NCBI RefSeq assembly: GCF_022414575.1 | Contig: NZ_JADWYQ010000005.1 | Coordinates: 1 to 64,000, forward strand | Source of the DNA: Streptomyces sp. MUM 178J | GTDB lineage: Bacteria > Actinomycetota > Actinomycetes > Streptomycetales > Streptomycetaceae | DNA length: 64,000 nucleotides | Direction: 5' to 3' | Part shown: one piece after another, positions 18,260 through 27,640 of the stretch | Layout of the letters: each line of letters starts with the position of its first letter | Position numbering within the stretch: the stretch's first letter is position 1 | The notes under the pieces: generated by a model | What the model saw: only the letters and a program-made list of their open reading frames with translations | What the model was told of the DNA's origin: nothing | Database searches by the model: none | Made by a program: the position numbers and the translations under genes

Positions 18260-18748
18260 TCACGCCTCCTTGGACTCCTCGGCGGGAGCCTCGGCGGCCT
18301 GCTCTGCCGGAGCCTCGGCGGCCTGCTCGGCCTCCTTCACCGCGCGCTTGGTCGCGGCCTCGGCCTCGGCGACGGTCGCCTTCTTGGCGATCTCACCCTC
18401 GACCAGCTCGATCACGGCCATCGGGGCGTTGTCGCCGCGACGGTTGCCGATCTTGGTGATACGGGTGTAGCCACCCGGGCGCTCGGCGTAGCGCGGAGCG
18501 ATCTCGGTGAAGAGCGTGTGGACGATGCCCTTGTCCGTGATCGTCTGCAGCACCTGGCGACGGTTGTGGATGTCGCCCTTCTTCGCCTTCGTGATCAGAC
18601 GCTCCGCGACCGGACGCAGGCGGCGGGCCTTGGCCTCGGTCGTGGTGATGCGGCCGTGCTCGAAGAGCGACTTCGCGAGGTTCGCGAGAAGCAGCTTCTC
18701 GTGCGCGGCGCTGCCGCCCAGACGGGCGCCCTTGGCGGGCTTCGGCAT
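18260..18748 (-). CDS. rplQ: 50S ribosomal protein L17
   Basis: L17 sits near the peptide exit tunnel. The 162-residue product starts [28 protein letters not shown] and contains [20 protein letters not shown]. Beyond the core (about 120 residues) it has an Ala/Glu-rich tail with a repeated QAAEAPAE motif, which is longer than in E. coli. ATG 18746-18748 has an AAGGAGAA ribosome binding site. It ends the alpha operon, 486 bp after rpoA, an unusually long internal spacer full of hairpins. Confidence 0.96.
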   Translation of the reverse strand: MPKPAKGARLGGSAAHEKLLLANLAKSLFEHGRITTTEAKARRLRPVAERLITKAKKGDIHNRRQVLQTITDKGIVHTLFTEIAPRYAERPGGYTRITKIGNRRGDNAPMAVIELVEGEIAKKATVAEAEAATKRAVKEAEQAAEAPAEQAAEAPAEESKEA

Positions 18749-19234
18749 GGTTCTTCTCCTTGTGATCTGCACCGGCCGTATCAGGTACCGATGTCAGCCT
18801 GTGCGAGGGGCTTGCGGCCCCTCGCGCACCCCCGGTCGGTGACCGGGGAAGTCCTTGTCAACCCGGGCTGCCGCCCGGGACCTGCACTTCCGGCCTGCGG
18901 CCGGCCCGCCCCGCGAGGGGGCGCCTGCGCACCTGGCTGGTGCGTCCTTCTCACGGCACAGGAGACCCGCACCTGCCCGCCCGTGTCGTCGCGGCGCCCT
19001 TCCGCGCCCCGCAGGGCCAAGATGCCACCCGCGCCACGGCGGATGCATCTCTTCCCCGGCCCCCGAGGCCTGGAAGCCCGCCCGGAACCCGGGCGACCTG
19101 CCGGCCCGGAGGGCCGAAGAGACCGTGCCGGCGGAGGCCGGCACAGCGCCCCGGGGCGGAGCCCCGGATAGGAGAGCCGGCCCGCAGGGCGAGGGGCCCA
19201 CGGGTGTGGGCCCCGTAACCCTGCGGGAGGCTGC
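18749..19234 (-). other. rpoA-rplQ spacer with an array of perfect GC hairpins
   Basis: This 486-bp gene-free region contains about eleven short inverted repeats, most of them perfect: 18803-18825, 18830-18848, 18862-18879, 18890-18904, 18928-18944, 18993-19008, 19076-19094, 19102-19116, 19125-19144, 19151-19167 and 19193-19214. Loops are mostly 3-5 nt (GGA and GGAG recur). They may terminate or slow polymerase after rpoA or protect the mRNA from exonucleases. I found no reliable promoter for rplQ. Confidence 0.75.
19193..19214 (-). terminator. Hairpin directly downstream of rpoA
   Basis: GGGGCCCAC-GGGT-GTGGGCCCC is a perfect 9-bp stem with a four-base loop, 20 bp past the rpoA stop. It is the strongest hairpin of the rpoA-rplQ array and a good candidate for partial termination. 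Confidence 0.6.
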
Positions 19235-20257
19235 TCAGTACTGCTCGGTCTCGACGAAGCCCGCGTCCGCGTCGTCGTCCGCCCCGAAGGCGTCCGCCGC
19301 GGCGGTCGGGTCAAATCCGGGCGGGCTGTCCTTCAGGGCCAGGCCCATGCCGGCCAGCTTCGCCTTGACCTCGTCGATCGACTTCGCACCGAAATTGCGG
19401 ATGTCGAGGAGGTCCGCCTCGGAGCGCGCGACGAGCTCGCCCACGGAGTGGATGCCCTCACGCTTGAGGCAGTTGTACGAGCGGACCGTGAGCTCCAGCT
19501 CCTCGATCGGCAGCGCCAGGTCGGCGGCGAGGGCGGCGTCCGTCGGCGACGGACCCATGTCGATGCCCTCGGCGTCGATGTTGAGCTCGCGCGCCAGACC
19601 GAACAGCTCGACCAGCGTCTTGCCGGCCGACGCCATGGCGTCGCGCGGACGCATGGCCTGCTTGGTCTCGACGTCGACGATCAGCTTGTCGAAGTCGGTG
19701 CGCTGCTCGACACGGGTCGCCTCCACCTTGTAGGTGACCTTGAGCACCGGCGAGTAGATGGAGTCGACCGGGATACGGCCGATCTCCTGGCCCACCTGCT
19801 TGTTCTGCACGGCGGAGACATAGCCGCGACCGCGCTCGACGGTCAGCTCCATCTCCAGCTTGCCCTTGCCGTTCAGCGTGGCGAGCACCAGGTCGGGGTT
19901 GTGCACCTCGACACCCGCCGGCGGCGCGATGTCCGCGGCGGTGACCAGGCCCGGACCCTGCTTGCGCAGGTACATCACGACCGGCTCGTCGTGCTCGCTG
20001 CTCACGACCAGCTGCTTGATGTTCAGGATGAGGTCGGTGACGTCCTCCTTGACGCCCGGCACGGTGGTGAACTCGTGCAGAACGCCGTCGATGCGGATGG
20101 ACGTGACCGCCGCACCCGGGATCGAGGAGAGGAGCGTACGGCGGAGGGAGTTGCCGAGGGTGTAGCCGAAGCCCGGCTCCAGCGGCTCGATGACGAACCG
20201 GGAGCGGTACTCGTCGACGACCTCTTCGGTCAACGAGGGACGCTGAGCGATCAGCAT
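19235..20257 (-). CDS. rpoA: RNA polymerase alpha subunit
   Basis: The alpha dimer nucleates RNA polymerase assembly and contacts activators and UP elements. The 340-residue product has the N-terminal assembly domain ([28 protein letters not shown] near residues 21-48) and the C-terminal DNA-binding domain (about 240-310), including [15 protein letters not shown] and [14 protein letters not shown]. An acidic C-terminal tail ([16 protein letters not shown]) follows. ATG 20255-20257. It sits in the alpha operon after rpsK, 256 bp away, across a spacer holding a duplicated piece of rpsK and a hairpin. Confidence 0.98.
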   Translation of the reverse strand: MLIAQRPSLTEEVVDEYRSRFVIEPLEPGFGYTLGNSLRRTLLSSIPGAAVTSIRIDGVLHEFTTVPGVKEDVTDLILNIKQLVVSSEHDEPVVMYLRKQGPGLVTAADIAPPAGVEVHNPDLVLATLNGKGKLEMELTVERGRGYVSAVQNKQVGQEIGRIPVDSIYSPVLKVTYKVEATRVEQRTDFDKLIVDVETKQAMRPRDAMASAGKTLVELFGLARELNIDAEGIDMGPSPTDAALAADLALPIEELELTVRSYNCLKREGIHSVGELVARSEADLLDIRNFGAKSIDEVKAKLAGMGLALKDSPPGFDPTAAADAFGADDDADAGFVETEQY

Positions 20258-20352
20258 GTGTGGATCAGATCCTTCAGTCGTGGGCGCCCGCTATTTGACG
20301 CCCGACGGGTACTGCGCAGCACGGCTGCGCGTGCTGCGTACTGCAAGGGTAC

Positions 20353-20384
20353 GGGCGGCACGGCCCTTGCGAGCCGTACCGCCC
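20353..20384 (-). terminator. Hairpin between rpsK and rpoA
   Basis: GGGCGGCACGGC and GCCGTACCGCCC pair over 12 bp with one mismatch and an 8-nt loop. It may attenuate read-through from the ribosomal genes into rpoA. Confidence 0.5.
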
Positions 20385-20405
20385 GGAACACCCAGGTGAA
20401 GCGAT

Positions 20406-20447
20406 GCGCGCGTCAGACGCGGCGGCGCTTCGGCGGACGGCAGCCGT
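20406..20447 (-). repeat. Duplicated 3' end of rpsK
   Basis: These 42 bp are identical to 20507-20548, which cover the last eleven sense codons of rpsK ([10 protein letters not shown]), its stop and a few bases beyond. The copies are 101 bp apart. The 59 bp between them include a stem built from GGGGG-ACAA-CCCCC. The extra copy has no start and is a vestige, not a gene. Confidence 0.85.
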
Positions 20448-20513
20448 GCTGGGACACGAGGGGGACAACCCCCACACCCCCAGCAGGGAGGCCGCCCGCG
20501 GCCGGAGCGCGCG

Positions 20514-20918
20514 TCAGACGCGGCGGCGCTTCGGCGGACGGCAGCCGTTGTGCGGCGTCGGGGTGACGTCCTGGATGGAGCCGACCTCGAGGCCGGTGGC
20601 CTGGAGGGAGCGGATCGCGGTCTCACGGCCGGAGCCGGGACCCTTCACGAAGACGTCGACCTTGCGCATGCCGTGCTCCTGCGCGCGGCGCGCGGCCGAC
20701 TCGGCGGCCATCTGCGCGGCGAACGGGGTGGACTTGCGCGAGCCCTTGAAGCCGACGTGGCCGGCGGAGGCCCAGGAGATCACGTTGCCGGTCGGGTCGG
20801 TGATCGACACGATCGTGTTGTTGAACGTGCTCTTGATGTGCGCGTGGCCGTGAGCGACGTTCTTCTTTTCCTTGCGGCGCACCTTCTTGGCTGCGCCCTG
20901 ACGTCCCTTGGGGGGCAT
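20514..20918 (-). CDS. rpsK: 30S ribosomal protein S11
   Basis: S11 lies on the 30S platform near the mRNA exit. The 134-residue product has [38 protein letters not shown] and the conserved ending [18 protein letters not shown] 20916-20918. It follows rpsM by 68 bp. Its final codons are duplicated about 100 bp downstream. Confidence 0.98.
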   Translation of the reverse strand: MPPKGRQGAAKKVRRKEKKNVAHGHAHIKSTFNNTIVSITDPTGNVISWASAGHVGFKGSRKSTPFAAQMAAESAARRAQEHGMRKVDVFVKGPGSGRETAIRSLQATGLEVGSIQDVTPTPHNGCRPPKRRRV

Positions 20919-20986
20919 CCTTTTACTCCTACGGGGAGGTGGTCGGTCCTACAGCGAAGACCGCTGGTGAGCGTCCTGGCTGCGGA

Positions 20987-21367
20987 CTACTTCTTGCCCG
21001 GCTTCTTCTTGCCGGCGATGGCGCGACGCGGTCCCTTGCGGGTACGGGCGTTCGTGCTGGTGCGCTGACCGCGGACCGGCAGGCCGCGGCGGTGACGCAG
21101 ACCCTGGTAGCAGCCGATCTCGACCTTGCGGCGGATGTTGGCCTGGATGTCGCGGCGGAGGTCACCTTCGGTCTGGAAGTTGACGTCCACGTACTCGCGG
21201 ATCTTGACCAGGTCCTCTTCGGCCAGGTCACGAACACGGGTGTTGGGGTCGACACCGGTGGCCGCGAGGGTCTCCTGGGACCGGGTGCGCCCGATGCCGA
21301 ACACGTAGGTGAGGGCGACCTCGATGCGCTTGTCGCGCGGGAGGTCAACGCCTTCAAGGCGTGCCAT
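20987..21367 (-). CDS. rpsM: 30S ribosomal protein S13
   Basis: S13 is in the 30S head and contacts L5 and P-site tRNA. The 126-residue product has [26 protein letters not shown], the H2TH-like region and the basic tail [20 protein letters not shown] 21365-21367. The 216-bp spacer to rpmJ includes a perfect CCTCCG-C-CGGAGG palindrome (21462-21474), so read-through may be modulated there. Confidence 0.97.
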   Translation of the reverse strand: MARLEGVDLPRDKRIEVALTYVFGIGRTRSQETLAATGVDPNTRVRDLAEEDLVKIREYVDVNFQTEGDLRRDIQANIRRKVEIGCYQGLRHRRGLPVRGQRTSTNARTRKGPRRAIAGKKKPGKK

Positions 21368-21583
21368 TCATGGCTCCTGTTGATATGCGGAGGTCTTCCG
21401 CAGAGCCGTTCCACGGCCGCCGGCCCTCCCCGTGAGGAGAGTGGTACGGCCTGGTCTCCGGCCTCCGCCGGAGGTGTCGCCGGCCGTTGTGCGGTGCACT
21501 GGCCAGGCGGGCCCTGCGTATGTACATGTGGTGCGTCGCGCGAAGAACTGCGATCTCGCGTGCGAGGCGGTGATGGTCGTGCG

Positions 21584-21697
21584 TCAGCCCTGGCGCTGCT
21601 TGTGGCGCAGGTTGTCGCAGATGACCATGACCCGGCCGTGGCGGCGGATCACCTTGCACTTGTCGCAGATCTTCTTGACGCTCGGCTTGACCTTCAT
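21584..21697 (-). CDS. rpmJ: 50S ribosomal protein L36 (zinc-binding form)
   Basis: This 37-residue gene is below usual ORF length cut-offs. Translation from ATG 21695-21697 gives [20 protein letters not shown] and ends with [11 protein letters not shown] before TGA at 21584-21586. The CxxC...C...H pattern is the zinc-binding (C+) form of L36, which Streptomyces keeps under zinc-replete conditions (established for the family). It lies 60 bp after infA, the usual infA-rpmJ-rpsM-rpsK order. Confidence 0.96.
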   Translation of the reverse strand: MKVKPSVKKICDKCKVIRRHGRVMVICDNLRHKQRQG

Positions 21698-21757
21698 GGG
21701 ATGTGAGGTTCTCCGGGTCAGTGCCTACGCCCCATGGAACAGGGGCGGCGGCAAGAT

Positions 21758-21979
21758 CTACTTGTAGCGGTAGACGATCCGTCCACGCGTCAGGTCGTAC
21801 GGAGAGAGCTCCACGACGACCCGGTCGTCCGGAAGGATACGGATGTAGTGCATACGCATCTTGCCGGAGATATGCGCGAGGACCTTGTGACCGTTCTGGA
21901 GCTCCACCTTGAACATGGCGTTCGGGAGAGACTCGATCACGGTGCCCTCGATCTCGATGGCACCTTGCTTCTTGGCCAC
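21758..21979 (-). CDS. infA: Translation initiation factor IF-1
   Basis: IF-1 binds the ribosomal A site during initiation. The 73-residue OB-fold protein starts [20 protein letters not shown] and ends [11 protein letters not shown], the normal length and ends of the family. It opens the infA-rpmJ-rpsM-rpsK-rpoA-rplQ operon, 265 bp after map, with its own leader. Confidence 0.98.
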   Translation of the reverse strand: MAKKQGAIEIEGTVIESLPNAMFKVELQNGHKVLAHISGKMRMHYIRILPDDRVVVELSPYDLTRGRIVYRYK

Positions 21980-22068
21980 GCTTCGCCCTTCGGATCGGCT
22001 ACCTTGATCAGCTCCCGTGGGACCGCCTCCCCCTTGAGGGCATGCGGATACACGAGAGCCGACGCATC

Positions 22069-22074
22069 AGTCTA
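22069..22074 (-). promoter_or_regulatory. Possible -10 box of the infA operon
   Basis: On the minus strand TAGACT matches the -10 consensus. The upstream -35 position (around TCGTCT) does not match well. A start near 22062 would give a leader of about 80 nt. Confidence 0.3.
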
Positions 22075-22207
22075 CGTGAGGCTCCCGGAAAAGACGAATC
22101 CGGGGAGTCTGCCCAACGTACAAGATTCTTAAGCTGTGGGTGTACGCAACACGGGGGAGCTCAGCCCAAGAGGCCGGCCGGGGCGCCTCACAGGCTTCGA
22201 GCGGCTG

Positions 22208-22226
22208 CGGCGGACTCCGTCCGCCG
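22208..22226 (-). terminator. Terminator of map
   Basis: CGGCGGAC-TCC-GTCCGCCG is a perfect 8-bp hairpin, 18 bp past the map stop codon. Confidence 0.65.
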
Positions 22227-22244
22227 GCCCCGGGGTCCGGGAGC

Positions 22245-23081
22245 TCACCCCAGGGGGTCCGGCGCCGCCTTCACGCCCAGCTCCGCGAGCTTCGCCTTGC
22301 CCCCGTCGACCGCCGTCAGCACCAGGGGGCCGTCCTCCGTCAGCGCCACCGAGTGCTCCCAGTGCGAGGACCAGGTGCCGTCCGTCGTGATGACCGTCCA
22401 GTCGTCCTCGAGGACCTCGGTGTGCGGGGTGCCCAGCGAGACCATCGGCTCGATGGCCAGGCAGAAGCCGGGGACCAGCTTCGGACCGCGGCCGCGCTTC
22501 CTGGAGACGTAGTTCAGCAGATGCGGGTCCATGTGCATCTCGCTGCCGATGCCATGGCCCCCGTAGTCCTCGATGATGCCGTACTTGCCCGTCGCGGGGC
22601 GCGGCTGGCGCCGGATGTACGTCTCGACGGCGCGGGAGACGTCGACCAGTCGGTTGCCGTTCTTCATCGCGGCGATGCCCGCCCACATCGACTCCTGGGT
22701 CACCCGGGAGAGCTCGATCAGCTCCGGAGCGTGGCCGGAGCCCACGAAGGCGGTGTACGCGGCGTCGCCGTGCCAGCCGTCGACGATCGCGCCCGCGTCG
22801 ATGGAGATGATGTCGCCGTCCTTGAGAACGACGTCCTCACTGGGGATGCCGTGGACGACGACCTCGTTGACAGAGGTGCAGATGGTCGCGGGGAACCCGC
22901 CGTACCCGAGGAAGTTCGACTTCGCCCCGTGGTCGGCGATCACCTTGCGGGCGACCTCGTCCAGGTCCTTGGTCGTGGCGCCGGGGACCGCCGCCTCACG
23001 GGTCGCGGCGTGGATGGCGGCGACGACCAGCCCCGCCTCGCGCATCTTCGCGATCTGCTCCGGGGTCTTGATCTCCACCAT
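22245..23081 (-). CDS. map: Methionine aminopeptidase, type I
   Basis: MetAP removes the initiator Met from nascent proteins, using two divalent metals. The 278-residue product has the metal ligands in order: Asp in SIDAGAIVDG, Asp in HGDAAYT, His in GGHGIGSEMH, Glu in LAIEPM and Glu in ALTEDG; the substrate-contacting His is in VNEVVVHGIP. I chose ATG 23079-23081, just before VEIKTPEQIAKMREAG. It is the short form without an SH3-binding N-terminal extension. It lies 110 bp after adk across a strong hairpin. Confidence 0.96.
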   Translation of the reverse strand: MVEIKTPEQIAKMREAGLVVAAIHAATREAAVPGATTKDLDEVARKVIADHGAKSNFLGYGGFPATICTSVNEVVVHGIPSEDVVLKDGDIISIDAGAIVDGWHGDAAYTAFVGSGHAPELIELSRVTQESMWAGIAAMKNGNRLVDVSRAVETYIRRQPRPATGKYGIIEDYGGHGIGSEMHMDPHLLNYVSRKRGRGPKLVPGFCLAIEPMVSLGTPHTEVLEDDWTVITTDGTWSSHWEHSVALTEDGPLVLTAVDGGKAKLAELGVKAAPDPLG

Positions 23082-23139
23082 GCCTCTGTTGCCTTCCAGC
23101 GTCGTCGGGTCCGAGCCCAGTCCTGTTCCGGGCTCAACA

Positions 23140-23176
23140 GTACGGCCGCGGCGTCCAGCGGACACCGCGGCCGTAC
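23140..23176 (-). terminator. Terminator between adk and map
   Basis: GTACGGCCGCGG pairs perfectly with CCGCGGCCGTAC, and an inner GTCC-AGC-GGAC stem extends it. It begins 15 bp past the adk stop, so secY-adk can end here. Confidence 0.75.
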
Positions 23177-23191
23177 GGAGAATGAAGCGCC

Positions 23192-23851
23192 TCAGTCCCG
23201 GTCGGACTTCTTCAGCGCCTCCATCGCCCGCTGCGTCACCTCGGTGACCTTGCCCAGCGCGGAGATGGTGACCACCAGGCCCTGGGCCTTGTAGTAGTCG
23301 ATGATCGGCTCGGTCTGCGTGTGGTACACCTCGAGCCGCTTGCGGACGGTCTCCTCGGAGTCGTCGTCCCGCTGGTAGAGCTCCCCGCCGCAGACGTCGC
23401 ACACTCCCTCGCTCTTCGCCGGGGAGTACGTCACATGGAAGACATGGCTGGAGTCGTTGCGGCAGATCCGTCGGCCGGCGATCCGCTTGACCACCTCGTC
23501 CTCGGGGACCTCCAGGTCCAGCACCGCATCCAGCGTCATGTCCTCGGCCTTGAGCATCGCGTCCAGCGCCTCGGCCTGCGAGACATTGCGCGGGAAGCCG
23601 TCCAGCAGGAAGCCGTGCTCGGCGTCCGGCTGCTCCATGCGGTCCCTGGCCATGCCGATGGTGACCTCGTCCGGCACGAGATCGCCCGCGTCCATGTACG
23701 CCTTGGCCTTGAGCCCCAGCTCCGTGCCCTGGCTGATGTTGGCGCGGAAGAGGTCGCCCGTGGAGATGTGCGGGATCGACAGGTTCTCGGCAAGGTACGC
23801 GGCCTGCGTTCCCTTGCCGGCGCCCGGAGGCCCGACGAGGACGATTCGCAT
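23192..23851 (-). CDS. adk: Adenylate kinase
   Basis: Adk interconverts ATP + AMP and 2 ADP. The 219-residue product has the P-loop GPPGAGKGT (7-15), the AMP-binding FLLDGFPRNVSQA and a long-form LID. The LID carries a zinc-finger-like set, CRNDSSH and CDVCGG, as in Gram-positive enzymes. ATG 23849-23851 overlaps the secY stop by one base (TGATG), so translation is coupled to secY. Confidence 0.97.
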   Translation of the reverse strand: MRIVLVGPPGAGKGTQAAYLAENLSIPHISTGDLFRANISQGTELGLKAKAYMDAGDLVPDEVTIGMARDRMEQPDAEHGFLLDGFPRNVSQAEALDAMLKAEDMTLDAVLDLEVPEDEVVKRIAGRRICRNDSSHVFHVTYSPAKSEGVCDVCGGELYQRDDDSEETVRKRLEVYHTQTEPIIDYYKAQGLVVTISALGKVTEVTQRAMEALKKSDRD

Positions 23852-25170
23852 CAGCGGAGGAACCCTTCGTAGTTGCGCTGCTGGAGCTGGCTCTCGATCT
23901 GCTTCACGGTCTCCAGACCCACACCCACGATGATGAGGATGCTCGTCCCGCCGAACGGGAAGTTCTGGTTTGCGCCGCCGAAGCCTGCCAACGCCATCGT
24001 CGGCACAAGAGCGATCAGGCCCAGGTACAGCGAGCCCGGCCAGGTGATCCGGTTGAGCACATAGCTCAGATACTCAGCGGTCGGTCGGCCAGCCCGGATG
24101 CCCGGGATGAAGCCACCATACTTCTTCATGTTGTCCGCGACGTCCTCGGGGTTGAACGAGATCGCCACATAGAAGAAGGCGAAGAAAACGATGAGGACGA
24201 AGTAGGTGGCGATGTAATACGGGTGGTCACCCCGTACGAAGTGCGCTTCGATCCACCTCTTCCAGCCCGCGTCCGAGTTGGAGAACTGCGCGACGAGCGC
24301 CGGGATGTAGAGCAGCGACGAGGCGAAGATGACAGGAATCACACCTGCCTGGTTCACCTTCAGCGGGATGTAGGTGGAGGTTCCGCCGTACGAACGGCGG
24401 CCGATCATGCGCTTCGCGTACTGGACGGGGATACGGCGCTGGGCCTGCTCGACGAAGACGACCAGTCCGACCATCACAAAGCCGATCAGGATGACCGTGC
24501 CGAACTCGATCCAGCCCTGGGCGAGGCTGCCGCTCTCCTTGATGGCCCACAGCGCGCCGGGGAAACCGGCGGCGATGGAGATGAACATCAGGATGGACAT
24601 GCCGTTGCCGATGCCGCGGTCGGTGATCAGCTCGCCGAGCCACATCACGGCGGCGGTGCCCGCGGTCATGGTGATCACCATGACGACGGTGACGAAGATC
24701 GACTGGTCCGGGACGATCTGGTCGCGCACCGGGCAGCTCGGGAAGAGCGCGCCGCTGCGGGCGGTGGCCACCAGGCCGGTGCCCTGGAGCACGGCCAGGG
24801 CGACGGTGAGATAACGCGTGTACTGCGTGATCTTCGCGGTGCCCGCCTGCCCCTCCTTCTTCAGGGCTTCCAGGCGTGGGATCACCACGGTCAGCAGCTG
24901 CAGGATGATGCTCGCCGTGATGTACGGCATGATGCCGAGCGCGAAGATGGTGATCTGCAGCAGCGCTCCACCGCTGAACATGTTCACCAGGCCGAACAGG
25001 CTGTTGTTGCCTCGCGAGGCCGCGTCGACACAGATCTGCACATTCTGGTAGCTGACGCCGGGGATCGGGATGTGCGACCCGAGCCGGAACAGCACGATGA
25101 TGCCGAGCGTGAAGAGCAGCTTCTTGCGCAGGTCGGGCGTCTGGAACGCCCGGGCGAACGCGGTGAGCAC
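23851..25170 (-). CDS. secY: Protein translocase subunit SecY
   Basis: SecY forms the membrane channel of the Sec translocon with SecE and SecG. The 439-residue product has about ten membrane segments, starting KLLFTLGIIVLFRLGSHIPI with the conserved IPGV plug-region motif, and GIMPYITASIILQLLTVV, ITDRGIGNGMSILMF and KYGGFIPGIRAGRPT. GTG 25168-25170 has an AGGAGG ribosome binding site. It is 235 bp after rplO behind a strong hairpin, so it probably has its own promoter. Confidence 0.98.
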   Translation of the reverse strand: MLTAFARAFQTPDLRKKLLFTLGIIVLFRLGSHIPIPGVSYQNVQICVDAASRGNNSLFGLVNMFSGGALLQITIFALGIMPYITASIILQLLTVVIPRLEALKKEGQAGTAKITQYTRYLTVALAVLQGTGLVATARSGALFPSCPVRDQIVPDQSIFVTVVMVITMTAGTAAVMWLGELITDRGIGNGMSILMFISIAAGFPGALWAIKESGSLAQGWIEFGTVILIGFVMVGLVVFVEQAQRRIPVQYAKRMIGRRSYGGTSTYIPLKVNQAGVIPVIFASSLLYIPALVAQFSNSDAGWKRWIEAHFVRGDHPYYIATYFVLIVFFAFFYVAISFNPEDVADNMKKYGGFIPGIRAGRPTAEYLSYVLNRITWPGSLYLGLIALVPTMALAGFGGANQNFPFGGTSILIIVGVGLETVKQIESQLQQRNYEGFLR

Positions 25171-25340
25171 GGTGCCTCCTGCGACCCCCGCGCTACTGCG
25201 TCAGAGGTGACGGTCTTGAGGATCGACGAATATGAATCAGTTAGCGGTCAATGACGGCCCCGTGGCCCAAGTGGGCACACAGGGCTGAAGTTAACAGTGC
25301 ACGCCACCTTACCGGCGACCGTGCCCACCTAGGAACGACC

Positions 25341-25376
25341 AACCGGGGATGCCCCTTTTGCGAGGCATCCCCGGTT
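25341..25376 (-). terminator. Terminator between rplO and secY
   Basis: AACCGGGGATGCC pairs perfectly over 13 bp with GGCATCCCCGGTT across a 10-nt loop, 29 bp past the rplO stop. It marks the end of the spc operon's ribosomal part. Confidence 0.85.
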
Positions 25377-25405
25377 AAGTGTTCACGCCATCGAGTCGGC
25401 TCGGA

Positions 25406-25861
25406 TCAGACGAGCTCGGTGACGGAGCCGCCGGCGGCGGCAATCTTCTCCTTGGCGGAACCGGAGACGGCGTCGACCGTCACCTGCAGCGCCACGGAGA
25501 TCTCGCCCTGGCCAAGGACCTTGACGAGGCTGTTCTTGCGCACCGCGCCCTTGGCGACCAGGTCGGCCACGGTGACCTCGCCACCCTCGGGGTAGAGGGA
25601 AGCGAGCTTGTCCAGGTTGACGACCTGGTACTCGGTGCGGAACGGGTTCTTGAAGCCCTTGAGCTTCGGGAGACGCATGTGGAGGGGCATCTGCCCACCC
25701 TCGAAGCGCTCCGGAACCTGGTAGCGGGCCTTGGTGCCCTTGGTGCCACGACCGGCCGTCTTACCCTTCGACGCCTCACCACGACCGACACGGGTCTTGG
25801 CGGTCTTGGCGCCCGGGGCGGGACGGAGGTTGTGGATCTTGAGCGGGTTCTGCTCCGCCAT
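25406..25861 (-). CDS. rplO: 50S ribosomal protein L15
   Basis: L15 is a late-assembly 50S protein. The 151-residue product has the Gly-rich N-terminal extension [21 protein letters not shown] that threads into the rRNA, and the [18 protein letters not shown] motif. ATG start, 2 bp after rpmD. It is the last ribosomal gene of the spc operon, followed by a strong hairpin and secY. Confidence 0.97.
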   Translation of the reverse strand: MAEQNPLKIHNLRPAPGAKTAKTRVGRGEASKGKTAGRGTKGTKARYQVPERFEGGQMPLHMRLPKLKGFKNPFRTEYQVVNLDKLASLYPEGGEVTVADLVAKGAVRKNSLVKVLGQGEISVALQVTVDAVSGSAKEKIAAAGGSVTELV

Positions 25862-25863
25862 GA

Positions 25864-26046
25864 TCAGTCGACCTCCTCGACCGTCACGAGGTGGCGGACG
25901 GTGTGCACCATGCCGCGGAACTCGGGGCGGTCCTCCTTGACGACCACGTCGTTGACCCTCTTCAGGCCAAGCGAACGCAGCGTGTCACGGTGGTTCTGCT
26001 TGCTGCCGATGTACGACTTCGTCTGCGTGATCTTGAGGCGGGCCAT
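25864..26046 (-). CDS. rpmD: 50S ribosomal protein L30
   Basis: This 60-residue protein matches L30 throughout: [21 protein letters not shown], then [23 protein letters not shown]. Length is the family norm. The ATG overlaps the rpsE stop by one base, so the two are translationally coupled. Confidence 0.97.
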   Translation of the reverse strand: MARLKITQTKSYIGSKQNHRDTLRSLGLKRVNDVVVKEDRPEFRGMVHTVRHLVTVEEVD

Positions 26047-26651
26047 TACGCACCCGCCCCGGCACGCGCACGCAGCAGGGCCGCGGGGGCGACGTCCTCA
26101 AGCGGCAGACCGCGGCGGGCCGCGATCTCCTCGGGACGCTGCAGGCCCTTCAGGGCCTCCACGGTCGCGTGCACGATGTTGATCGCGTTGTCCGAGCCGA
26201 GCGACTTCGACAGGATGTCGTGCACGCCCGCGCACTCGAGCACGGCACGCACCGGGCCACCGGCGATAACACCGGTACCGGGGGAAGCCGGCTTGAGCAG
26301 GACGACGCCCGCGGCCTTCTCGCCCTGGATCGGGTGCGGGATGGTGCCCTGGATACGGGGGACCTTGAAGAAGTGCTTCTTGGCCTCCTCAACGCCCTTG
26401 GCGATGGCGGCCGGCACCTCCTTGGCCTTGCCGTAGCCGACACCCACGGTGCCGTCACCGTCGCCCACCACGACCAGCGCGGTGAAGCTGAAGCGACGAC
26501 CACCCTTCACAACCTTGGCGACGCGGTTGATCGCGACGACGCGCTCAACGTACGCGGTCTTCTCGGCGGCAGCTGCGCCGCCGTCACGGCCCTTCCGGTC
26601 CCGCCGCTCGCCGCCACCGGCACCGCTTCCGCGGCGCTGGGGTCCAGCCAT
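26046..26651 (-). CDS. rpsE: 30S ribosomal protein S5
   Basis: S5 helps maintain decoding accuracy and is where spectinomycin resistance mutations fall. The 201-residue product has the core [28 protein letters not shown] and [23 protein letters not shown] Gly/Arg/Ala-rich N-terminal extension of about 30 residues makes it longer than E. coli S5 (167). ATG 26649-26651; 41 bp after rplR. Confidence 0.97.
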   Translation of the reverse strand: MAGPQRRGSGAGGGERRDRKGRDGGAAAAEKTAYVERVVAINRVAKVVKGGRRFSFTALVVVGDGDGTVGVGYGKAKEVPAAIAKGVEEAKKHFFKVPRIQGTIPHPIQGEKAAGVVLLKPASPGTGVIAGGPVRAVLECAGVHDILSKSLGSDNAINIVHATVEALKGLQRPEEIAARRGLPLEDVAPAALLRARAGAGA

Positions 26652-26692
26652 TGGATTTACCTCTCTCTTTTCCGCTAGCTACGACAAGCGGC

Positions 26693-27076
26693 TCAGAACC
26701 TGAGCCCGGCTTCGCGGGCGGCGTCCGCCAGGACGGCGATGCGCCCGGCGTACTTGTTGCCACCACGGTCGAACACGACAGCCTCGACACCCGCGGCCTT
26801 GGCACGCTCGGCGACCAGGGCGCCGACCTGCTTGGCCTTCTCGGACTTGTCGCCCTCGCCACCGCGGATGGACGCGTCCAGGTGCGACGCCGACGCCAGG
26901 GTGTGGCCCTTGATGTCGTCGATGACCTGAGCGGTGATACCGCGGTTCGAGCGCGTGACGACCAGGCGAGGACGCTCGGCCGTGCCCGACACCTGCTTGC
27001 GGATGCGGATGTGGCGGCGCTTCTTGGCGGCGCGCTTGTACGCGTCACCCTTAGCGATCTTCACACCGTATGCCAT
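26693..27076 (-). CDS. rplR: 50S ribosomal protein L18
   Basis: L18 binds 5S rRNA with L5 and L25. The 127-residue product has [26 protein letters not shown] and ends [27 protein letters not shown], both diagnostic. The start is ATG, 3 bp after rplF. Confidence 0.97.
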   Translation of the reverse strand: MAYGVKIAKGDAYKRAAKKRRHIRIRKQVSGTAERPRLVVTRSNRGITAQVIDDIKGHTLASASHLDASIRGGEGDKSEKAKQVGALVAERAKAAGVEAVVFDRGGNKYAGRIAVLADAAREAGLRF

Positions 27077-27079
27077 GGC

Positions 27080-27619
27080 TTACTTACCCGCCTTTCCGAC
27101 CTTGCGGCGGATGACCTCGCCCGCGTACTTGACGCCCTTGGCCTTGTACGGGTCGGGCTTGCGCAGCTTGCGGATGTTCGCGGCGACCTCGCCGACCTTC
27201 TGCTTGTCGATGCCCTCGACCGAGAACTTGGTCGGCGACTCGACCTTGAAGGAGATGCCCTCGGGGGCCTCCACCAGGATCGGGTGGCTGTAGCCGAGCT
27301 GGAACTCCAGGTTGGAGCCCTTCGCGGCAACGCGGTAACCGACACCGCTGATCTCGAGCGCCTTGGCGTAACCCTGGGTCACGCCGGTGATCATGTTCGC
27401 CACCAGCGTGCGGGACAGGCCGTGCAGGGCCTTGTTCTGACGCTCGTCGTTGGGGCGCGTCACCGAGAGGGTGCCGTCCTCGCCCTTAACAATCTCGATC
27501 GGCGCAGCGACGGTGTGGCTCAGGGTGCCCTTGGAACCCTTCACCGTGACCGTGCGGCCCTCGATGGTGACGTCCACACCGGCGGGAACCTGGATGGGGA
27601 GCTTGCCGATACGCGACAT
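27080..27619 (-). CDS. rplF: 50S ribosomal protein L6
   Basis: L6 lies near the sarcin-ricin loop and is where elongation factors dock. The 179-residue product begins [17 protein letters not shown] and ends with the signature region [31 protein letters not shown] start, 21 bp after rpsH. Confidence 0.98.
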   Translation of the reverse strand: MSRIGKLPIQVPAGVDVTIEGRTVTVKGSKGTLSHTVAAPIEIVKGEDGTLSVTRPNDERQNKALHGLSRTLVANMITGVTQGYAKALEISGVGYRVAAKGSNLEFQLGYSHPILVEAPEGISFKVESPTKFSVEGIDKQKVGEVAANIRKLRKPDPYKAKGVKYAGEVIRRKVGKAGK

Positions 27620-27640
27620 GAGCTTTTCCTCCGTTCCCGA

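Noticed and set aside
20406..20447. A second rpsK gene or pseudogene
   Set aside because: Only the last codons are duplicated, with no start or upstream coding part, so it is recorded as a repeat.
25230..25270. TTGACC upstream of secY as a promoter
   Set aside because: The only nearby TATTCG lies 13 bp away, too short for a principal-sigma promoter, so I did not list it.
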